A stretch of 64,000 nucleotides of DNA from Pseudoalteromonas holothuriae (GCF_945859825.1 NZ_CAMAPC010000018.1:1-64000); one strand, 5' to 3'; positions 1 to 8,265 are shown, counted from the first letter of the stretch. The notes: generated from the letters alone by a model not told the origin. Translations and numbers: made by a program.

Positions 1-108
1 ACTTAATTTGAAGTTTTTGTTTTACTAAAAAGTCATTTTAAGTTTTACTCGACGCTGACTCGTTTTGCTTTGCTTATTGTGCGTAGCGCTCCGTGTCAGT
101 GGGGTCGC

Positions 109-136
109 ATTATAGGGCGATGAATAAAAAGCGCAA
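109..136 (-). promoter_or_regulatory. rRNA operon P1-type promoter reading out of the window
   Basis: On the minus strand there is a perfect TATAAT (114 to 109), a 16-bp spacer and TTGCGC as -35 (136 to 131). The GC-rich discriminator is followed by CACTGACACGGAG, which matches the start region of E. coli rrn P1 promoters as I recall them. An AT-rich stretch lies just upstream (about 141-180), as expected for an UP element. The inferred rRNA operon runs to the left and its 16S gene would lie outside the window. Positions 1-88 would be leader RNA. Confidence 0.75.
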
Positions 137-433
137 GCGCTTTTTTAAGAAAAGTGACAAAAACAGGTTGTTCGTACAAAAATAACGCTAAAAGCTCAAT
201 AAAAGCACTTTAATTTTGGATTTTAGGCATTAAAGCTCGTATTTACTGCAATACAAATCGTTATTTATCTATATATCCATTACAAAAGCAGCAGAAAACT
301 TGCGTTAAGTTCATTAACTTTTACTTTATAAATAAAAAACTCTATAAGCTAAGTTAAAAGAACAGTGAAATGCTCTACATTAAGTGATAACGATGCTATT
401 GAAGTAAGTTAACGCAACAAAAAACTTAGGAAA
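137..433. other. Intergenic region between rRNA promoter and rplQ
   Basis: No gene is visible here. The sequence is very AT-rich. It contains the possible UP-element region of the rRNA promoter next to 141-180. A short palindrome (AAAAAGCGC, loop AA, GCGCTTTTT, 126-145) overlaps the promoter's -35. Confidence 0.5.
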
Positions 434-465
434 GAAAAAAGCCGAGCAATAGCTCGGCTTTTTTT
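434..465 (-). terminator. Intrinsic terminator of the alpha operon
   Basis: A 7-bp GC-rich stem (GCCGAGC, loop AATA, GCTCGGC at 441-458) has an A-run on its left and a T-run on its right. Read on the minus strand it is a classic hairpin plus U-tract about 25 bp after the rplQ stop codon. By symmetry it could also stop plus-strand transcription. Confidence 0.9.
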
Positions 466-482
466 GTGTCTTATAATAAGAC

Positions 483-881
483 TTACTCTGCAGACTGCAC
501 GTCTTCTTGAGTTTCTTCCGCAACTGGACGGTCTAGAAGCTCAACATAAGCCATTGGTGCATTATCACCAGCACGGAAGCCACACTTAAGAATACGAGTG
601 TAACCACCTGGACGACCCTCAAAACGAGGACCGATTTCGCTGAATAATTTACCAACTACTTCTTTATCACGTGTGCGAGCAAACGCTAAACGACGGTTTG
701 CAACGCTATCAGTCTTAGCCAGTGTGATTAAAGGTTCAATTACACGGCGCAACTCTTTCGCTTTAGGCAAAGTTGTTTTGATGATTTCGTGCTTCACCAA
801 AGAACCAGCCATGTTGCTGAACATCGCTTTGCGATGGCTGCTGTTACGGTTTAATTGACGACCACTCTTACGATGGCGCAT
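483..881 (-). CDS. rplQ: 50S ribosomal protein L17
   Basis: This is the 132-residue large-subunit protein L17. The N-terminus MRHRKSGRQLNRNSSHRKAM is the strongly conserved L17 signature, and the length is close to the E. coli protein (127) with a slightly longer acidic C-terminal tail. An AAGGA-type ribosome binding site precedes the ATG at 881. It is the last gene of the alpha operon (rpsM-rpsK-rpsD-rpoA-rplQ), 38 bp after rpoA, and is followed by the terminator at 434-465. Confidence 0.98.
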   Translation of the reverse strand: MRHRKSGRQLNRNSSHRKAMFSNMAGSLVKHEIIKTTLPKAKELRRVIEPLITLAKTDSVANRRLAFARTRDKEVVGKLFSEIGPRFEGRPGGYTRILKCGFRAGDNAPMAYVELLDRPVAEETQEDVQSAE

Positions 882-919
882 GACCCTATCCTTCTAACTA
901 AATAATATAGTAACTTAGC

Positions 920-1906
920 TTATTCAGCTAAGCTTGCCGGTGGCCAATTTTCTAGGCGCATACCTAGAGATAGACCACGTGAAGCTAGTACATCTTTGAT
1001 TTCAGTTAGAGACTTCTTACCAAGATTTGGTGTTTTCAGAAGCTCAACTTCAGTACGCTGTACTAAGTCACCGATATATTGAATTTGCTCGGCTTTCAAA
1101 CAGTTTGCTGAACGTACTGTTAGCTCAAGATCATCAACTGGACGAAGCAGAATAGGATCGAATTCTGGCTTCTCTTCTTTCTCTTCTGGCTCAGAAACAT
1201 CACGTAAATCTACGAATGCATCTAATTGCTCAGCTAAGATAGTAGACGCACGGCGGATCGCTTCTTCTGGATCTAAAGTACCGTTTGTTTCCATATCAAT
1301 GATTAACTTGTCTAAATCTGTACGTTGTTCAACACGGGCTGACTCAACCGAGTACGCAATACGCTCAACTGGACTGAATGATGCATCAAGCAGCAAACGA
1401 CCAATTGGACGCTCATCGTCATCAGAGGATAAACGGCTAGACGCTGGCACATAACCACGACCGCGTTCAACACGAATACGCATGCTGATCTCGCTGTTAC
1501 CTGCCGTTAAATGGCAAATAACGTGATCTGGATTGGCGATTGTAACATCTCCGTCGTGCTGGATATCTGCCGCAGTCACAGGGCCTACACCAGACTTAGT
1601 CAGGGTCAGAAAAACTTCATCTTTACCTTCTAGAGATACCGCTAAACCTTTTAGATTCAACAAAATTTCAATGATGTCTTCTTGAACGCCTTCTTTCGCG
1701 CTGTACTCATGCAATACACCGTCGATTTCAACTTCAGTTACTGCACATCCTGGCATAGATGACAACAGTATACGGCGTAAAGCGTTACCCAAAGTGTGGC
1801 CAAAACCACGCTCTAATGGCTCTAAAACTACTTTAGAACGCGTTGGGTTGATAGCGTCGATATCGACTAACCTTGGCTTTAGGAATTCGGTTACAGAACC
1901 CTGCAT
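920..1906 (-). CDS. rpoA: RNA polymerase alpha subunit
   Basis: This is the 328-residue alpha subunit of RNA polymerase. The N-terminal domain (about 1-235) dimerises and nucleates core assembly, and contains the conserved RGFGHTLGNALRRILLSSMPG segment in two adjoining parts. The C-terminal domain (about 250-328) carries RSANCLKAE, the surface that contacts UP-element DNA and activators. An acidic linker (EEKEEKPEFD) joins them. It is translated within the alpha operon between rpsD and rplQ. The length matches E. coli (329). Confidence 0.99.
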   Translation of the reverse strand: MQGSVTEFLKPRLVDIDAINPTRSKVVLEPLERGFGHTLGNALRRILLSSMPGCAVTEVEIDGVLHEYSAKEGVQEDIIEILLNLKGLAVSLEGKDEVFLTLTKSGVGPVTAADIQHDGDVTIANPDHVICHLTAGNSEISMRIRVERGRGYVPASSRLSSDDDERPIGRLLLDASFSPVERIAYSVESARVEQRTDLDKLIIDMETNGTLDPEEAIRRASTILAEQLDAFVDLRDVSEPEEKEEKPEFDPILLRPVDDLELTVRSANCLKAEQIQYIGDLVQRTEVELLKTPNLGKKSLTEIKDVLASRGLSLGMRLENWPPASLAE

Positions 1907-1930
1907 TTTATCCTCTCTTAACTCTTAACT

Positions 1931-2551
1931 TTACTTCGAGTAAAGTTCGACGATTAATTGTTCGTTAATGTCCGCAGACAGATCAGAACGCTCAGGTAGG
2001 CGCTTGAAGCTACCTTCCATTTTCTTACCGTCAACTTCAATCCAAGTTGGCTTTTCACGTTGCTCAGCCAACTCTAGAGCAGCGATGATACGCGCTTGTT
2101 TTTTAGACTTCTCACGAATTACTACTACATCTTCAGGAGTAACTACGAAAGAAGGGATATTAACAACACGACCATTAACCATAATCGCTTTGTGGCTTAC
2201 TAACTGACGTGCTTCAGCACGTGTGCTTGCAAAACCCATGCGATATACAACATTGTCTAAACGTTGCTCTAGAAGCTGTAATAGATTTTCACCTGTGTTA
2301 CCTTTAAGGCGAGCAGCTTCTTTATAATAGTTACGGAATTGCTTTTCTAATACACCGTAAATACGACGTACTTTTTGCTTTTCACGTAATTGTAAACCGT
2401 AATCAGATAGACGACCTTTACGAGCGCCGTGCTGACCAGGTGCAGTCTCAAGTTTACACTTTGAGTCGATAGCTCTTACGCCGCTCTTAAGGAACAGGTC
2501 AGTACCTTCACGACGACTCAGCTTGAGCTTAGGGCCCAAATATCTTGCCAT
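1931..2551 (-). CDS. rpsD: 30S ribosomal protein S4
   Basis: This is the 206-residue primary 16S-binding protein S4, the same length as in E. coli. The N-terminus MARYLGPKLKLSRREGTDL is canonical, and the S4 RNA-binding fold lies at about 96-156 (RLDNVVYRMGFASTRAEARQ). In gammaproteobacteria S4 is the autogenous repressor of the alpha operon, binding a pseudoknot at the rpsM start. That leader is visible here at 3327-3406. The gene sits between rpsK and rpoA with short gaps. Confidence 0.99.
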   Translation of the reverse strand: MARYLGPKLKLSRREGTDLFLKSGVRAIDSKCKLETAPGQHGARKGRLSDYGLQLREKQKVRRIYGVLEKQFRNYYKEAARLKGNTGENLLQLLEQRLDNVVYRMGFASTRAEARQLVSHKAIMVNGRVVNIPSFVVTPEDVVVIREKSKKQARIIAALELAEQREKPTWIEVDGKKMEGSFKRLPERSDLSADINEQLIVELYSK

Positions 2552-2572
2552 GTTCTTTCTCCTAACCTATTG

Positions 2573-2959
2573 TTAAACGCGACGTTTCTTCGGTGGACGA
2601 CAACCATTATGAGGGATTGGCGTCACGTCAGTGATGTTTGTGATACGGTAACCCGCAGCATTCAATGCACGTACAGCAGACTCACGGCCTGGACCTGGAC
2701 CTTTAATGAACACTTCAAGATTCTTAAGACCATACTCTTGAGCAGCAGTACCTGCACGCTCAGCAGCAACCTGTGCAGCGAACGGAGTAGACTTACGTGA
2801 ACCACGGAAACCAGAACCACCTGCAGTCGCCCAAGAAAGAGCATTACCTTGACGGTCAGTAATGGTTACGATTGTATTGTTGAATGATGCATGAACATGA
2901 GCCATACCATCAACAACTTGTTTTTTGACCTTTTTACGACGAATTGGTGCTTTAGCCAT
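2573..2959 (-). CDS. rpsK: 30S ribosomal protein S11
   Basis: This is the 128-residue S11 of the 30S platform. Conserved segments include HVHASFNNTIVTITDRQGN and the C-terminal TPIPHNGCRPPKKRRV. The spacing to rpsM (13 bp) and rpsD (21 bp) fits translation from one alpha-operon message. The length agrees with the family (about 129). Confidence 0.99.
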   Translation of the reverse strand: MAKAPIRRKKVKKQVVDGMAHVHASFNNTIVTITDRQGNALSWATAGGSGFRGSRKSTPFAAQVAAERAGTAAQEYGLKNLEVFIKGPGPGRESAVRALNAAGYRITNITDVTPIPHNGCRPPKKRRV

Positions 2960-2972
2960 AACTTACCTCACC

Positions 2973-3329
2973 TTATCTTTTGATAGGCTTGCGAGGACCC
3001 TTACGAGTACGCGCGTTAGTCTTAGTACGTTGACCACGTAGTGGTAACGAACGACGATGACGTAAGCCACGGAAACATCCAAGGTCCATAAGACGCTTGA
3101 TGTTTAAAGTCACTTCACGACGAAGATCACCTTCGACAGTGTACTTGCCAACTTCTTCACGAAGTACGTCAAGTGTTTCGTCTGAAAGTTCACCGATTTT
3201 TGTATTCTCGGCGATACCTGTCGCTGCTAAGATAGCCTTAGCGCGAGTTTTACCTACACCATAGATGCTAGTTAAACCAATAACTGCATGCTTATGATCA
3301 GGGACGTTAATGCCAGCGATACGGGCCAC
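2973..3329 (-). CDS. rpsM: 30S ribosomal protein S13
   Basis: S13 is placed from a GTG start at 3329, giving 118 residues as in E. coli. The protein begins with the conserved ARIAGINVPDHKHAV after the initiator. Longer in-frame extension to 3392 is possible, but it has no S13 homology and runs through the structured leader. The Shine-Dalgarno TAGGAG lies correctly upstream of the GTG. E. coli rpsM also uses GTG within its S4-regulated leader. It is the first gene of the alpha operon. Confidence 0.98.
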   Translation of the reverse strand: MARIAGINVPDHKHAVIGLTSIYGVGKTRAKAILAATGIAENTKIGELSDETLDVLREEVGKYTVEGDLRREVTLNIKRLMDLGCFRGLRHRRSLPLRGQRTKTNARTRKGPRKPIKR

Positions 3330-3406
3330 TAACACATCTCCTATATTTAGATCCGATTCCCATGTGTTTGAAAAGCCCGCAAGGATACTCAAACGAAGAT
3401 CGGATC
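3327..3406 (-). promoter_or_regulatory. Alpha-operon leader pseudoknot (S4 translational repressor site)
   Basis: The rpsM leader contains GATCCGAT (3406-3399) complementary to ATCGGATC (3357-3350). An inner GTTTGA/TCAAAC pairing and the segment TTTGAGTATCCT followed by CGGGCTTTTCA lie between them. These last two strings match, as I recall it, the E. coli alpha-operon leader that S4 binds (the Rfam Alpha_RBS family). The element ends at the Shine-Dalgarno and GTG start of rpsM. It would let excess S4 trap the message and repress rpsM, rpsK, rpsD and rplQ. Confidence 0.85.
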
Positions 3407-3410
3407 ACAT

Positions 3411-3447
3411 TCAAAAACACAGGCTAAGTAAAATTTTACTTAGCCTG
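3411..3447 (-). terminator. Terminator or attenuator between spc and alpha operons
   Basis: A 28-bp perfect palindrome (3420-3447, arms CAGGCTAAGTAAAA and its complement) lies just after rpmJ. On the minus strand it is followed by GTGTTTTTG, a short U-run. It probably ends or attenuates spc transcription before the S4-regulated alpha leader. The U-run is short, so read-through is plausible. Confidence 0.7.
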
Positions 3448-3458
3448 CATGACTTTTA

Positions 3459-3572
3459 TTAGCCTTGCCTTTGCTTGTGCTTAGGCTCACTGCATATCAC
3501 ACGTACTACACCAGCACGCTTGATAACTTTACAGTTACGGCAAATTTTCTTAACGGAAGCACGTACTTTCAT
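3459..3572 (-). CDS. rpmJ: 50S ribosomal protein L36
   Basis: This is a 37-residue L36 read from the ATG at 3572 to the TAA at 3459. It starts MKVRASVKKICRNCKVIKR and ends KHKQRQG. The zinc-ribbon ligands are present (CxxC near residues 11-14, then Cys and His near the C-terminus), so this is the zinc-containing form. It is the last gene of the spc operon, 23 bp after secY, and is followed by the hairpin at 3411-3447. Confidence 0.97.
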   Translation of the reverse strand: MKVRASVKKICRNCKVIKRAGVVRVICSEPKHKQRQG

Positions 3573-3595
3573 TGCTCAACTCCGTGAAAATAACC

Positions 3596-4924
3596 TTATC
3601 GACCATAGCCTTTAAGGTTTGCTTTTTTCAGCACAGAATCATACTGATGTGACATCATATGAGTCTGTACTTGTGCCATAAAGTCCATGATAACAACAAC
3701 GATAATCAAAATTGATGTACCGCCGAAGTAGAATGGCGTTTGCCACGCCATCGTCATAAACTCGGGCACCAGACAGATAAAGGTTATATACAAAGCACCT
3801 GCCAATGTCAGGCGTGTCATCACTTTATCAATGTATTTAGATGTCTGCTCACCTGGACGAATGCCTGGAATAAAAGCGCCAGATTTTTTCAGGTTATCTG
3901 CTGTCTCACGCGGGTTAAATACCAACGCAGTGTAGAAGAAGCAGAAGAAGATAATAGCCGCAGCTAACACCATCGCATACAGAGGTTGACCAGGAGTCAA
4001 CACTGCAGAGATAGCTTGTAGCACATCAGCGACCGGACCTTCACCTTGGCCGAACCAGCTTGCAATTGTACCAGGGAACAAAATTATACTGCTAGCAAAG
4101 ATTGGTGGAATAACACCCGCCATGTTTACTTTCAATGGTAAATGCGTGCTTTGAGCAGCAAATACTTGACGACCTTGTTGACGTTTAGCGTAGTTAACGA
4201 CAATACGTCGTTGCCCACGTTCAAAGAAGACTACAAGATAAGTAACTGCGAATACGATTACCGCAATCAACAACAGTACAAGAACATTCAGATCACCTTG
4301 GCGCGCCATTTCAGCTGTCGAACCAATCGCAGACGGCAGGTTAGCTACAATACCCACAAAAATCAGTACTGAGATACCGTTACCAATACCTCGTTCTGTA
4401 ATTTGTTCGCCCAGCCACATCAAGAACATAGTACCAGTTACTAAGCTCACCACTGCGGTGAAATAGAAACCAAAACCGGGGTTAACAACTAACCCGTTCA
4501 TCATGCTTGGTAAGCCAGTGGCAATACCTATTGACTGGAATGTAGCAAGCACAAGCGTACCATAACGCGTGTACTGACTAATTTTCTTACGCCCTTGCTC
4601 GCCTTCTTTTTTAAGCTCTATCATCGCAGGATGTATGTGCGTTAATAGCTGCATAATAATTGAAGCCGATATATAAGGCATAATACCGAGTGCCAGTACC
4701 GAAGCACGCTCAAGCGCACCACCGCTGAACATGTTGAACATTTCAACAATGGTGCCCTTTTGTTGCTCGAAGAATTCGGCAAGTACAGCGGCATCAATCC
4801 CAGGGATCGGCACGAATGAACCTAGACGGTAAATAATGATAGCACCCAATACAAAAAGTAATCGACGCTTCAGTTCCGCAAGCCCACTTTGTGCACTTTG
4901 CATATCTTGACCTGGTTTAGCCAT
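3596..4924 (-). CDS. secY: Preprotein translocase subunit SecY
   Basis: This is the 442-residue channel subunit of the Sec translocon (E. coli 443), with ten predicted membrane helices. It forms the protein-conducting pore with SecE and SecG. Recognisable segments are the first helix and plug region (YRLGSFVPIPGID, then FNMFSGGALERASVLALGIMPYISASI) and the cytosolic loop region FNPRETADNLKKSGAFIPGIRPG that contacts ribosome and SecA. It lies between rplO and rpmJ, as in the classic spc operon. Confidence 0.99.
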   Translation of the reverse strand: MAKPGQDMQSAQSGLAELKRRLLFVLGAIIIYRLGSFVPIPGIDAAVLAEFFEQQKGTIVEMFNMFSGGALERASVLALGIMPYISASIIMQLLTHIHPAMIELKKEGEQGRKKISQYTRYGTLVLATFQSIGIATGLPSMMNGLVVNPGFGFYFTAVVSLVTGTMFLMWLGEQITERGIGNGISVLIFVGIVANLPSAIGSTAEMARQGDLNVLVLLLIAVIVFAVTYLVVFFERGQRRIVVNYAKRQQGRQVFAAQSTHLPLKVNMAGVIPPIFASSIILFPGTIASWFGQGEGPVADVLQAISAVLTPGQPLYAMVLAAAIIFFCFFYTALVFNPRETADNLKKSGAFIPGIRPGEQTSKYIDKVMTRLTLAGALYITFICLVPEFMTMAWQTPFYFGGTSILIIVVVIMDFMAQVQTHMMSHQYDSVLKKANLKGYGR

Positions 4925-4936
4925 TAGTGTACTTCC

Positions 4937-5371
4937 TTAGTCTTCTACCTTGCCTCCGGCAGCTTCGATAGCCTCGCGAGCACCTTTAGACACTTTCATG
5001 CCTTTAACGGTAACTGCGCGTGAAACTTCGCCAGATTTAACAACTTTAACGAACAGAACGTTCTTTTTAACTAGACCAGCTGCTTGTAACGCGTTTAGGT
5101 CTACCACATCGCCTTCAACTTTAGCGATTTCGTAAAGGTTTACTTCTGTAGATACTAAAGATTTACGTGAAGTGAAACCAAACTTAGGTAGACGACGTTG
5201 CATAGGCATTTGACCGCCTTCAAAACCAACGCGTACTTTACCGCCAGAACGTGACTTTTGACCTTTGTGACCACGACCACCAGTCTTACCAAGACCAGAA
5301 CCGATACCACGACCAACACGTTTAGCAGTAGTTTTTGAACCTGCAGCAGGAGAAAGTGTATTCAAATGCAT
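4937..5371 (-). CDS. rplO: 50S ribosomal protein L15
   Basis: This is the 144-residue L15 of the large subunit. The N-terminal region is rich in Gly and basic residues (KRVGRGIGSGLGKTGGRGHKG) and threads into 23S rRNA. The globular C-terminal part has KVSKGAREAIEAAGG. The length equals that of E. coli L15. It is preceded by rpmD with a 5-bp gap and followed by secY. Confidence 0.99.
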   Translation of the reverse strand: MHLNTLSPAAGSKTTAKRVGRGIGSGLGKTGGRGHKGQKSRSGGKVRVGFEGGQMPMQRRLPKFGFTSRKSLVSTEVNLYEIAKVEGDVVDLNALQAAGLVKKNVLFVKVVKSGEVSRAVTVKGMKVSKGAREAIEAAGGKVED

Positions 5372-5376
5372 TCGAA

Positions 5377-5559
5377 TTACCCCTCAACCTTAACCATGTA
5401 AGAAACTTGGTTGATCATACCACGTACACATGCTGTGTCTTCCAACTCAACAGTGTGATTGATACGACGTAAACCAAGGCCACGTAAAGTCGCTTTATGC
5501 TTCGGTAAACGACCGATAGAGCTCTTTACTTGAGTAACTTTTACAGTTTTATTAGCCAT
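5377..5559 (-). CDS. rpmD: 50S ribosomal protein L30
   Basis: This is the 60-residue L30, a small 23S-binding protein. The core KSSIGRLPKHKATLRGLGLRR is the family signature. Its place between rpsE (6-bp gap) and rplO (5-bp gap) is the standard one. Confidence 0.98.
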   Translation of the reverse strand: MANKTVKVTQVKSSIGRLPKHKATLRGLGLRRINHTVELEDTACVRGMINQVSYMVKVEG

Positions 5560-5565
5560 GGTTAA

Positions 5566-6072
5566 TTACCCCTGAATCTGTTCAACAGTTAAACCACGTT
5601 TCGCAGCAATACCTTCTGGAGAATTCATATTCTCTAGAGCAGCAATTGTTGCACGTACAACGTTGATTGGGTTTGTTGAACCGTAACATTTAGAAAGAAC
5701 GTTTTGAACACCCGTTACTTCTAATACTGCACGCATTGCACCACCTGCGATGATACCAGTACCTTCAGAGGCTGGTTTCATGAACACTTGTGAACCTGCA
5801 TGGCGACCCTTGATAGGGTGTTGCAATGTGTTACCGTTAAGATCTACATTGATCATGTTACGACGCGCTTTTTCCATTGCTTTTTGAATAGCAGCTGGAA
5901 CTTCACGTGCTTTACCGTAACCAAAACCTACTTTACCTGCGCCATCACCAACTACTGTTAGTGCTGTGAAGCTAAAGATACGACCACCTTTAACTACTTT
6001 AGACACACGGTTTACCGCAATTAGCTTTTCTGCTAAATCAGGCTGTTGTTGCTTTGCTTCTACGTTAGCCAT
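5566..6072 (-). CDS. rpsE: 30S ribosomal protein S5
   Basis: This is the 168-residue S5, which helps set decoding fidelity and mRNA unwinding at the 30S entry site. Visible are the N-terminal double-stranded RNA-binding half (LIAVNRVSKVVKGGRIFSF, then VGDGAGKVGFGYGKAREVP) and the C-terminal half (GIIAGGAMRAVLEVTGVQNVLSK). The gene lies between rplR and rpmD. Confidence 0.99.
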   Translation of the reverse strand: MANVEAKQQQPDLAEKLIAVNRVSKVVKGGRIFSFTALTVVGDGAGKVGFGYGKAREVPAAIQKAMEKARRNMINVDLNGNTLQHPIKGRHAGSQVFMKPASEGTGIIAGGAMRAVLEVTGVQNVLSKCYGSTNPINVVRATIAALENMNSPEGIAAKRGLTVEQIQG

Positions 6073-6081
6073 TGTCTACTC

Positions 6082-6432
6082 CTAGAATTGCAAACCGGCT
6101 TCACGCGCAGCATCAGCTAGCGCCTTCACACGGCCGTGATATTTAAAGCCACTGCGATCAAAAGCAATTTTTTCAATGCCTTTGTCAGCTGCACGTTCAG
6201 CAACCGCTTTACCTACAGCTTGCGCTGCAGCAACGTTGCTTGTACCTGTAACTGTTTCGCTAATCGCTTTTTCAACAGTAGAAGCAGCAGCCAGTACACC
6301 ACCCTCAGCATTAACAACCTGAGCATAGATGTGACGTGGCGTGCGGTGGATAACAAGGCGCGTAGTGCCTTGTTCAATAAAATTTCTACGGGTGCGTTTA
6401 GCACGACGTAGACGAGCTGTTTTTTTATCCAT
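6082..6432 (-). CDS. rplR: 50S ribosomal protein L18
   Basis: This is the 116-residue L18, a 5S rRNA-binding protein of the central protuberance. The start MDKKTARLRRAKRTRRN and the end FDRSGFKYHGRVKALADAAREAGLQF (given here only as landmark) are canonical. It sits 9 bp after rplF and 9 bp before rpsE. Confidence 0.98.
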   Translation of the reverse strand: MDKKTARLRRAKRTRRNFIEQGTTRLVIHRTPRHIYAQVVNAEGGVLAAASTVEKAISETVTGTSNVAAAQAVGKAVAERAADKGIEKIAFDRSGFKYHGRVKALADAAREAGLQF

Positions 6433-6441
6433 CGTCTTACC

Positions 6442-6972
6442 TTACTTCTTCTTAGCTTCTTTACGACGCACATGCTCATCAGCGTAACGTACACCTTTAC
6501 CTTTATAAGGTTCTGGCTCACGGTATGCACGGATGTTAGCAGCAGTTTGACCAACTAGTTGTTTGTCAGCGCCTTTAACTACAAGTTCAGTTTGGCTTGG
6601 AGCTTCGATAGTAACCCCTTCAGGGATATCGAAGTTCACTGGGTGAGAGAAGCCAAGAGTTAAGTCTAAAACTTTACCCTTAACAGCCGCACGGTAACCA
6701 ACACCAACTAGCTGAAGTTTTTTCTCATAACCTTCATGCGTACCAACAATCATGTTGTTGATAAGTGCACGAGCAGTACCTGCTTGTGCCCACGCGTTCG
6801 CAACGTCACGAGGTGTCGTTGTGATCACGCTGTCAGTAAGAGTTACTTCAACTGCGTCGTTGATAGTACGAGACAACTCACCATTTTTGCCTTTAACTGT
6901 GATGTCCTGGCCTTTAATTGTAACTTCTACACCGGCAGGAACTGTAATTGGAGCCTTCGCTATACGAGACAT
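6442..6972 (-). CDS. rplF: 50S ribosomal protein L6
   Basis: This is the 176-residue L6, made of two homologous RNA-binding halves near the sarcin-ricin loop and factor-binding site. It starts MSRIAKAPITVPAGVEV, and the family signature near the C-terminus reads EPEPYKGKGVRYADEHVRRK. It lies between rpsH and rplR, with the length of the E. coli protein (177). Confidence 0.99.
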   Translation of the reverse strand: MSRIAKAPITVPAGVEVTIKGQDITVKGKNGELSRTINDAVEVTLTDSVITTTPRDVANAWAQAGTARALINNMIVGTHEGYEKKLQLVGVGYRAAVKGKVLDLTLGFSHPVNFDIPEGVTIEAPSQTELVVKGADKQLVGQTAANIRAYREPEPYKGKGVRYADEHVRRKEAKKK

Positions 6973-6983
6973 AGTTCCTCCGA

Positions 6984-7376
6984 TTAAGCTACAAAGCCAA
7001 TGATTTCACCACCAACGCCTGCACTACGTGCTGCGCGGTCTGTCATCAAGCCTTGAGAAGTTGATACGATAGCGATACCTAGACCACCCATTACCTTAGG
7101 TAATGCATCACGTTTCTTATAGATACGTAGACCAGGGCGGCTAACACGCTGGATGTTTTCAATAACAGCTTTGCCTTCGAAGTACTTTAATTCGATAGTC
7201 AATTCTGGTTTTACGTCGCCAGATACTGCGAAGTCAGTGATATAACCTTCGTCTTTAAGTACCTTAGCTACAGCTACTTTCAGCTTTGAAGTTGGCATTG
7301 CTACAGCAACCTTCTTCGCAGTCTGACCGTTACGGATACGTGTGAACAAATCCGCAATAGGATCTTGCAAGCTCAT
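6984..7376 (-). CDS. rpsH: 30S ribosomal protein S8
   Basis: This is the 130-residue S8, a central-domain 16S binder. In E. coli it is also the translational repressor of the spc operon. It starts MSLQDPIADLFTRIRNGQ and contains the C-terminal RNA-binding motif GLGIAIVSTSQGLMTDRAAR. The gene order rpsN-rpsH-rplF is standard. A candidate target site for S8 lies at the rplE start (8215-8265). Confidence 0.99.
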   Translation of the reverse strand: MSLQDPIADLFTRIRNGQTAKKVAVAMPTSKLKVAVAKVLKDEGYITDFAVSGDVKPELTIELKYFEGKAVIENIQRVSRPGLRIYKKRDALPKVMGGLGIAIVSTSQGLMTDRAARSAGVGGEIIGFVA

Positions 7377-7396
7377 GTCTTACTCCCGTGATTCTA

Positions 7397-7702
7397 TTAC
7401 CAAGAAGCCTTTTTAAGGCCAGGAATTTCACCGCGCATAGCTGCTTCGCGAACTTTAATACGGCTCATGCCGAATTTACGAAGGAAACCATGTGGGCGGC
7501 CCGTGATGTTACAACGATTACGTTGACGTGCAGGGCTTGAATCACGCGGTAAGCTTTGAAGCTTTAATACCGCATCCCAACGATCATCTTCAGATGTATT
7601 AACATCGCTGATGATAGCTTTTAGTGCTGCGCGCTTTTCAGCGTACTGAGCAACAAGTTTAGTGCGCTTTGCTTCGCGCGCTTTCATAGAATTCTTTGCC
7701 AT
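7397..7702 (-). CDS. rpsN: 30S ribosomal protein S14 (zinc-free form)
   Basis: This is the 101-residue S14. The C-terminal block RCNITGRPHGFLRKFGMSR is conserved. Only one cysteine is present, so it is the long zinc-independent form found in most gammaproteobacteria, not the short CxxC type. It lies 10 bp after rplE in the spc operon. Confidence 0.98.
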   Translation of the reverse strand: MAKNSMKAREAKRTKLVAQYAEKRAALKAIISDVNTSEDDRWDAVLKLQSLPRDSSPARQRNRCNITGRPHGFLRKFGMSRIKVREAAMRGEIPGLKKASW

Positions 7703-7712
7703 AACCCTACCC

Positions 7713-8252
7713 TTATTTCTTAAATGGGAAGTTAAACGCTTCTAACAACGCACGGCCTTCCTCATCAGTTTTCGCAGAAGTTGTGATTGTGATGTCCATA
7801 CCGCGAACGCGGTCAACTTTATCATAATCGATTTCTGGGAAGATGATTTGCTCACGTACGCCCATAGAGTAGTTACCGCGACCGTCAAAAGACTTTGCGC
7901 TAACACCGCGGAAATCACGAATACGTGGCATTGCAATTGAGACTAAACGCTCAAGGAAATCCCACATACGCTCACCGCGTAGGGTTACTTTACAACCAAT
8001 TGGGTAGCCTTCACGAATTTTAAAGCCAGCAACTGATTTGCGTGCTTTCGTGATAAGTGCTTTCTGACCAGAGATTGCTTCTAGATCGTTAACTGCGTTC
8101 TCTAGAATTTTCTTGTCAGCTAGGGCTTCGCCCACGCCCATGTTTAATGTGATCTTTTCGATCTGAGGGACTTGCATGACAGAGCTGAAACCAAACTTCT
8201 CTTGAAGTTCAGAAACTACTTTGTCTTTATATACTTCATGCAGTTTCGCCAT
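7713..8252 (-). CDS. rplE: 50S ribosomal protein L5
   Basis: This is the 179-residue L5, which binds 5S rRNA and contacts the P-site tRNA. It starts MAKLHEVYKDKVVSELQEKF and contains IEKITLNMGVGEA and the C-terminal FPEIDYDKVDRVRGMDI. The length is identical to E. coli. It is preceded by rplX, with the candidate S8 regulatory site across its start. Confidence 0.99.
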   Translation of the reverse strand: MAKLHEVYKDKVVSELQEKFGFSSVMQVPQIEKITLNMGVGEALADKKILENAVNDLEAISGQKALITKARKSVAGFKIREGYPIGCKVTLRGERMWDFLERLVSIAMPRIRDFRGVSAKSFDGRGNYSMGVREQIIFPEIDYDKVDRVRGMDITITTSAKTDEEGRALLEAFNFPFKK

Positions 8253-8265
8253 CGTCTACTCCAAC
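8215..8265 (-). promoter_or_regulatory. Candidate S8 translational operator at rplE start
   Basis: In E. coli, S8 represses the spc operon by binding mRNA around the rplE start. Here the minus-strand sequence TAATAGTTGGAGTAGACG precedes ATGGCGAAACTGCATGA. The start-codon region resembles the E. coli target as I remember it. The structure was not folded, so this is a positional inference. Confidence 0.4.

Noticed and set aside
126..145. The AAAAAGCGC palindrome as a terminator of a gene to the left.
   Set aside because: It overlaps the -35 region of the rRNA-type promoter, whose other elements fit better; the loop is only two bases.
3330..3392. A longer rpsM reading beginning 21 codons upstream.
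   Set aside because: The extension has no S13 homology and coincides with the structured S4 leader; the GTG at 3329 has a proper ribosome site.
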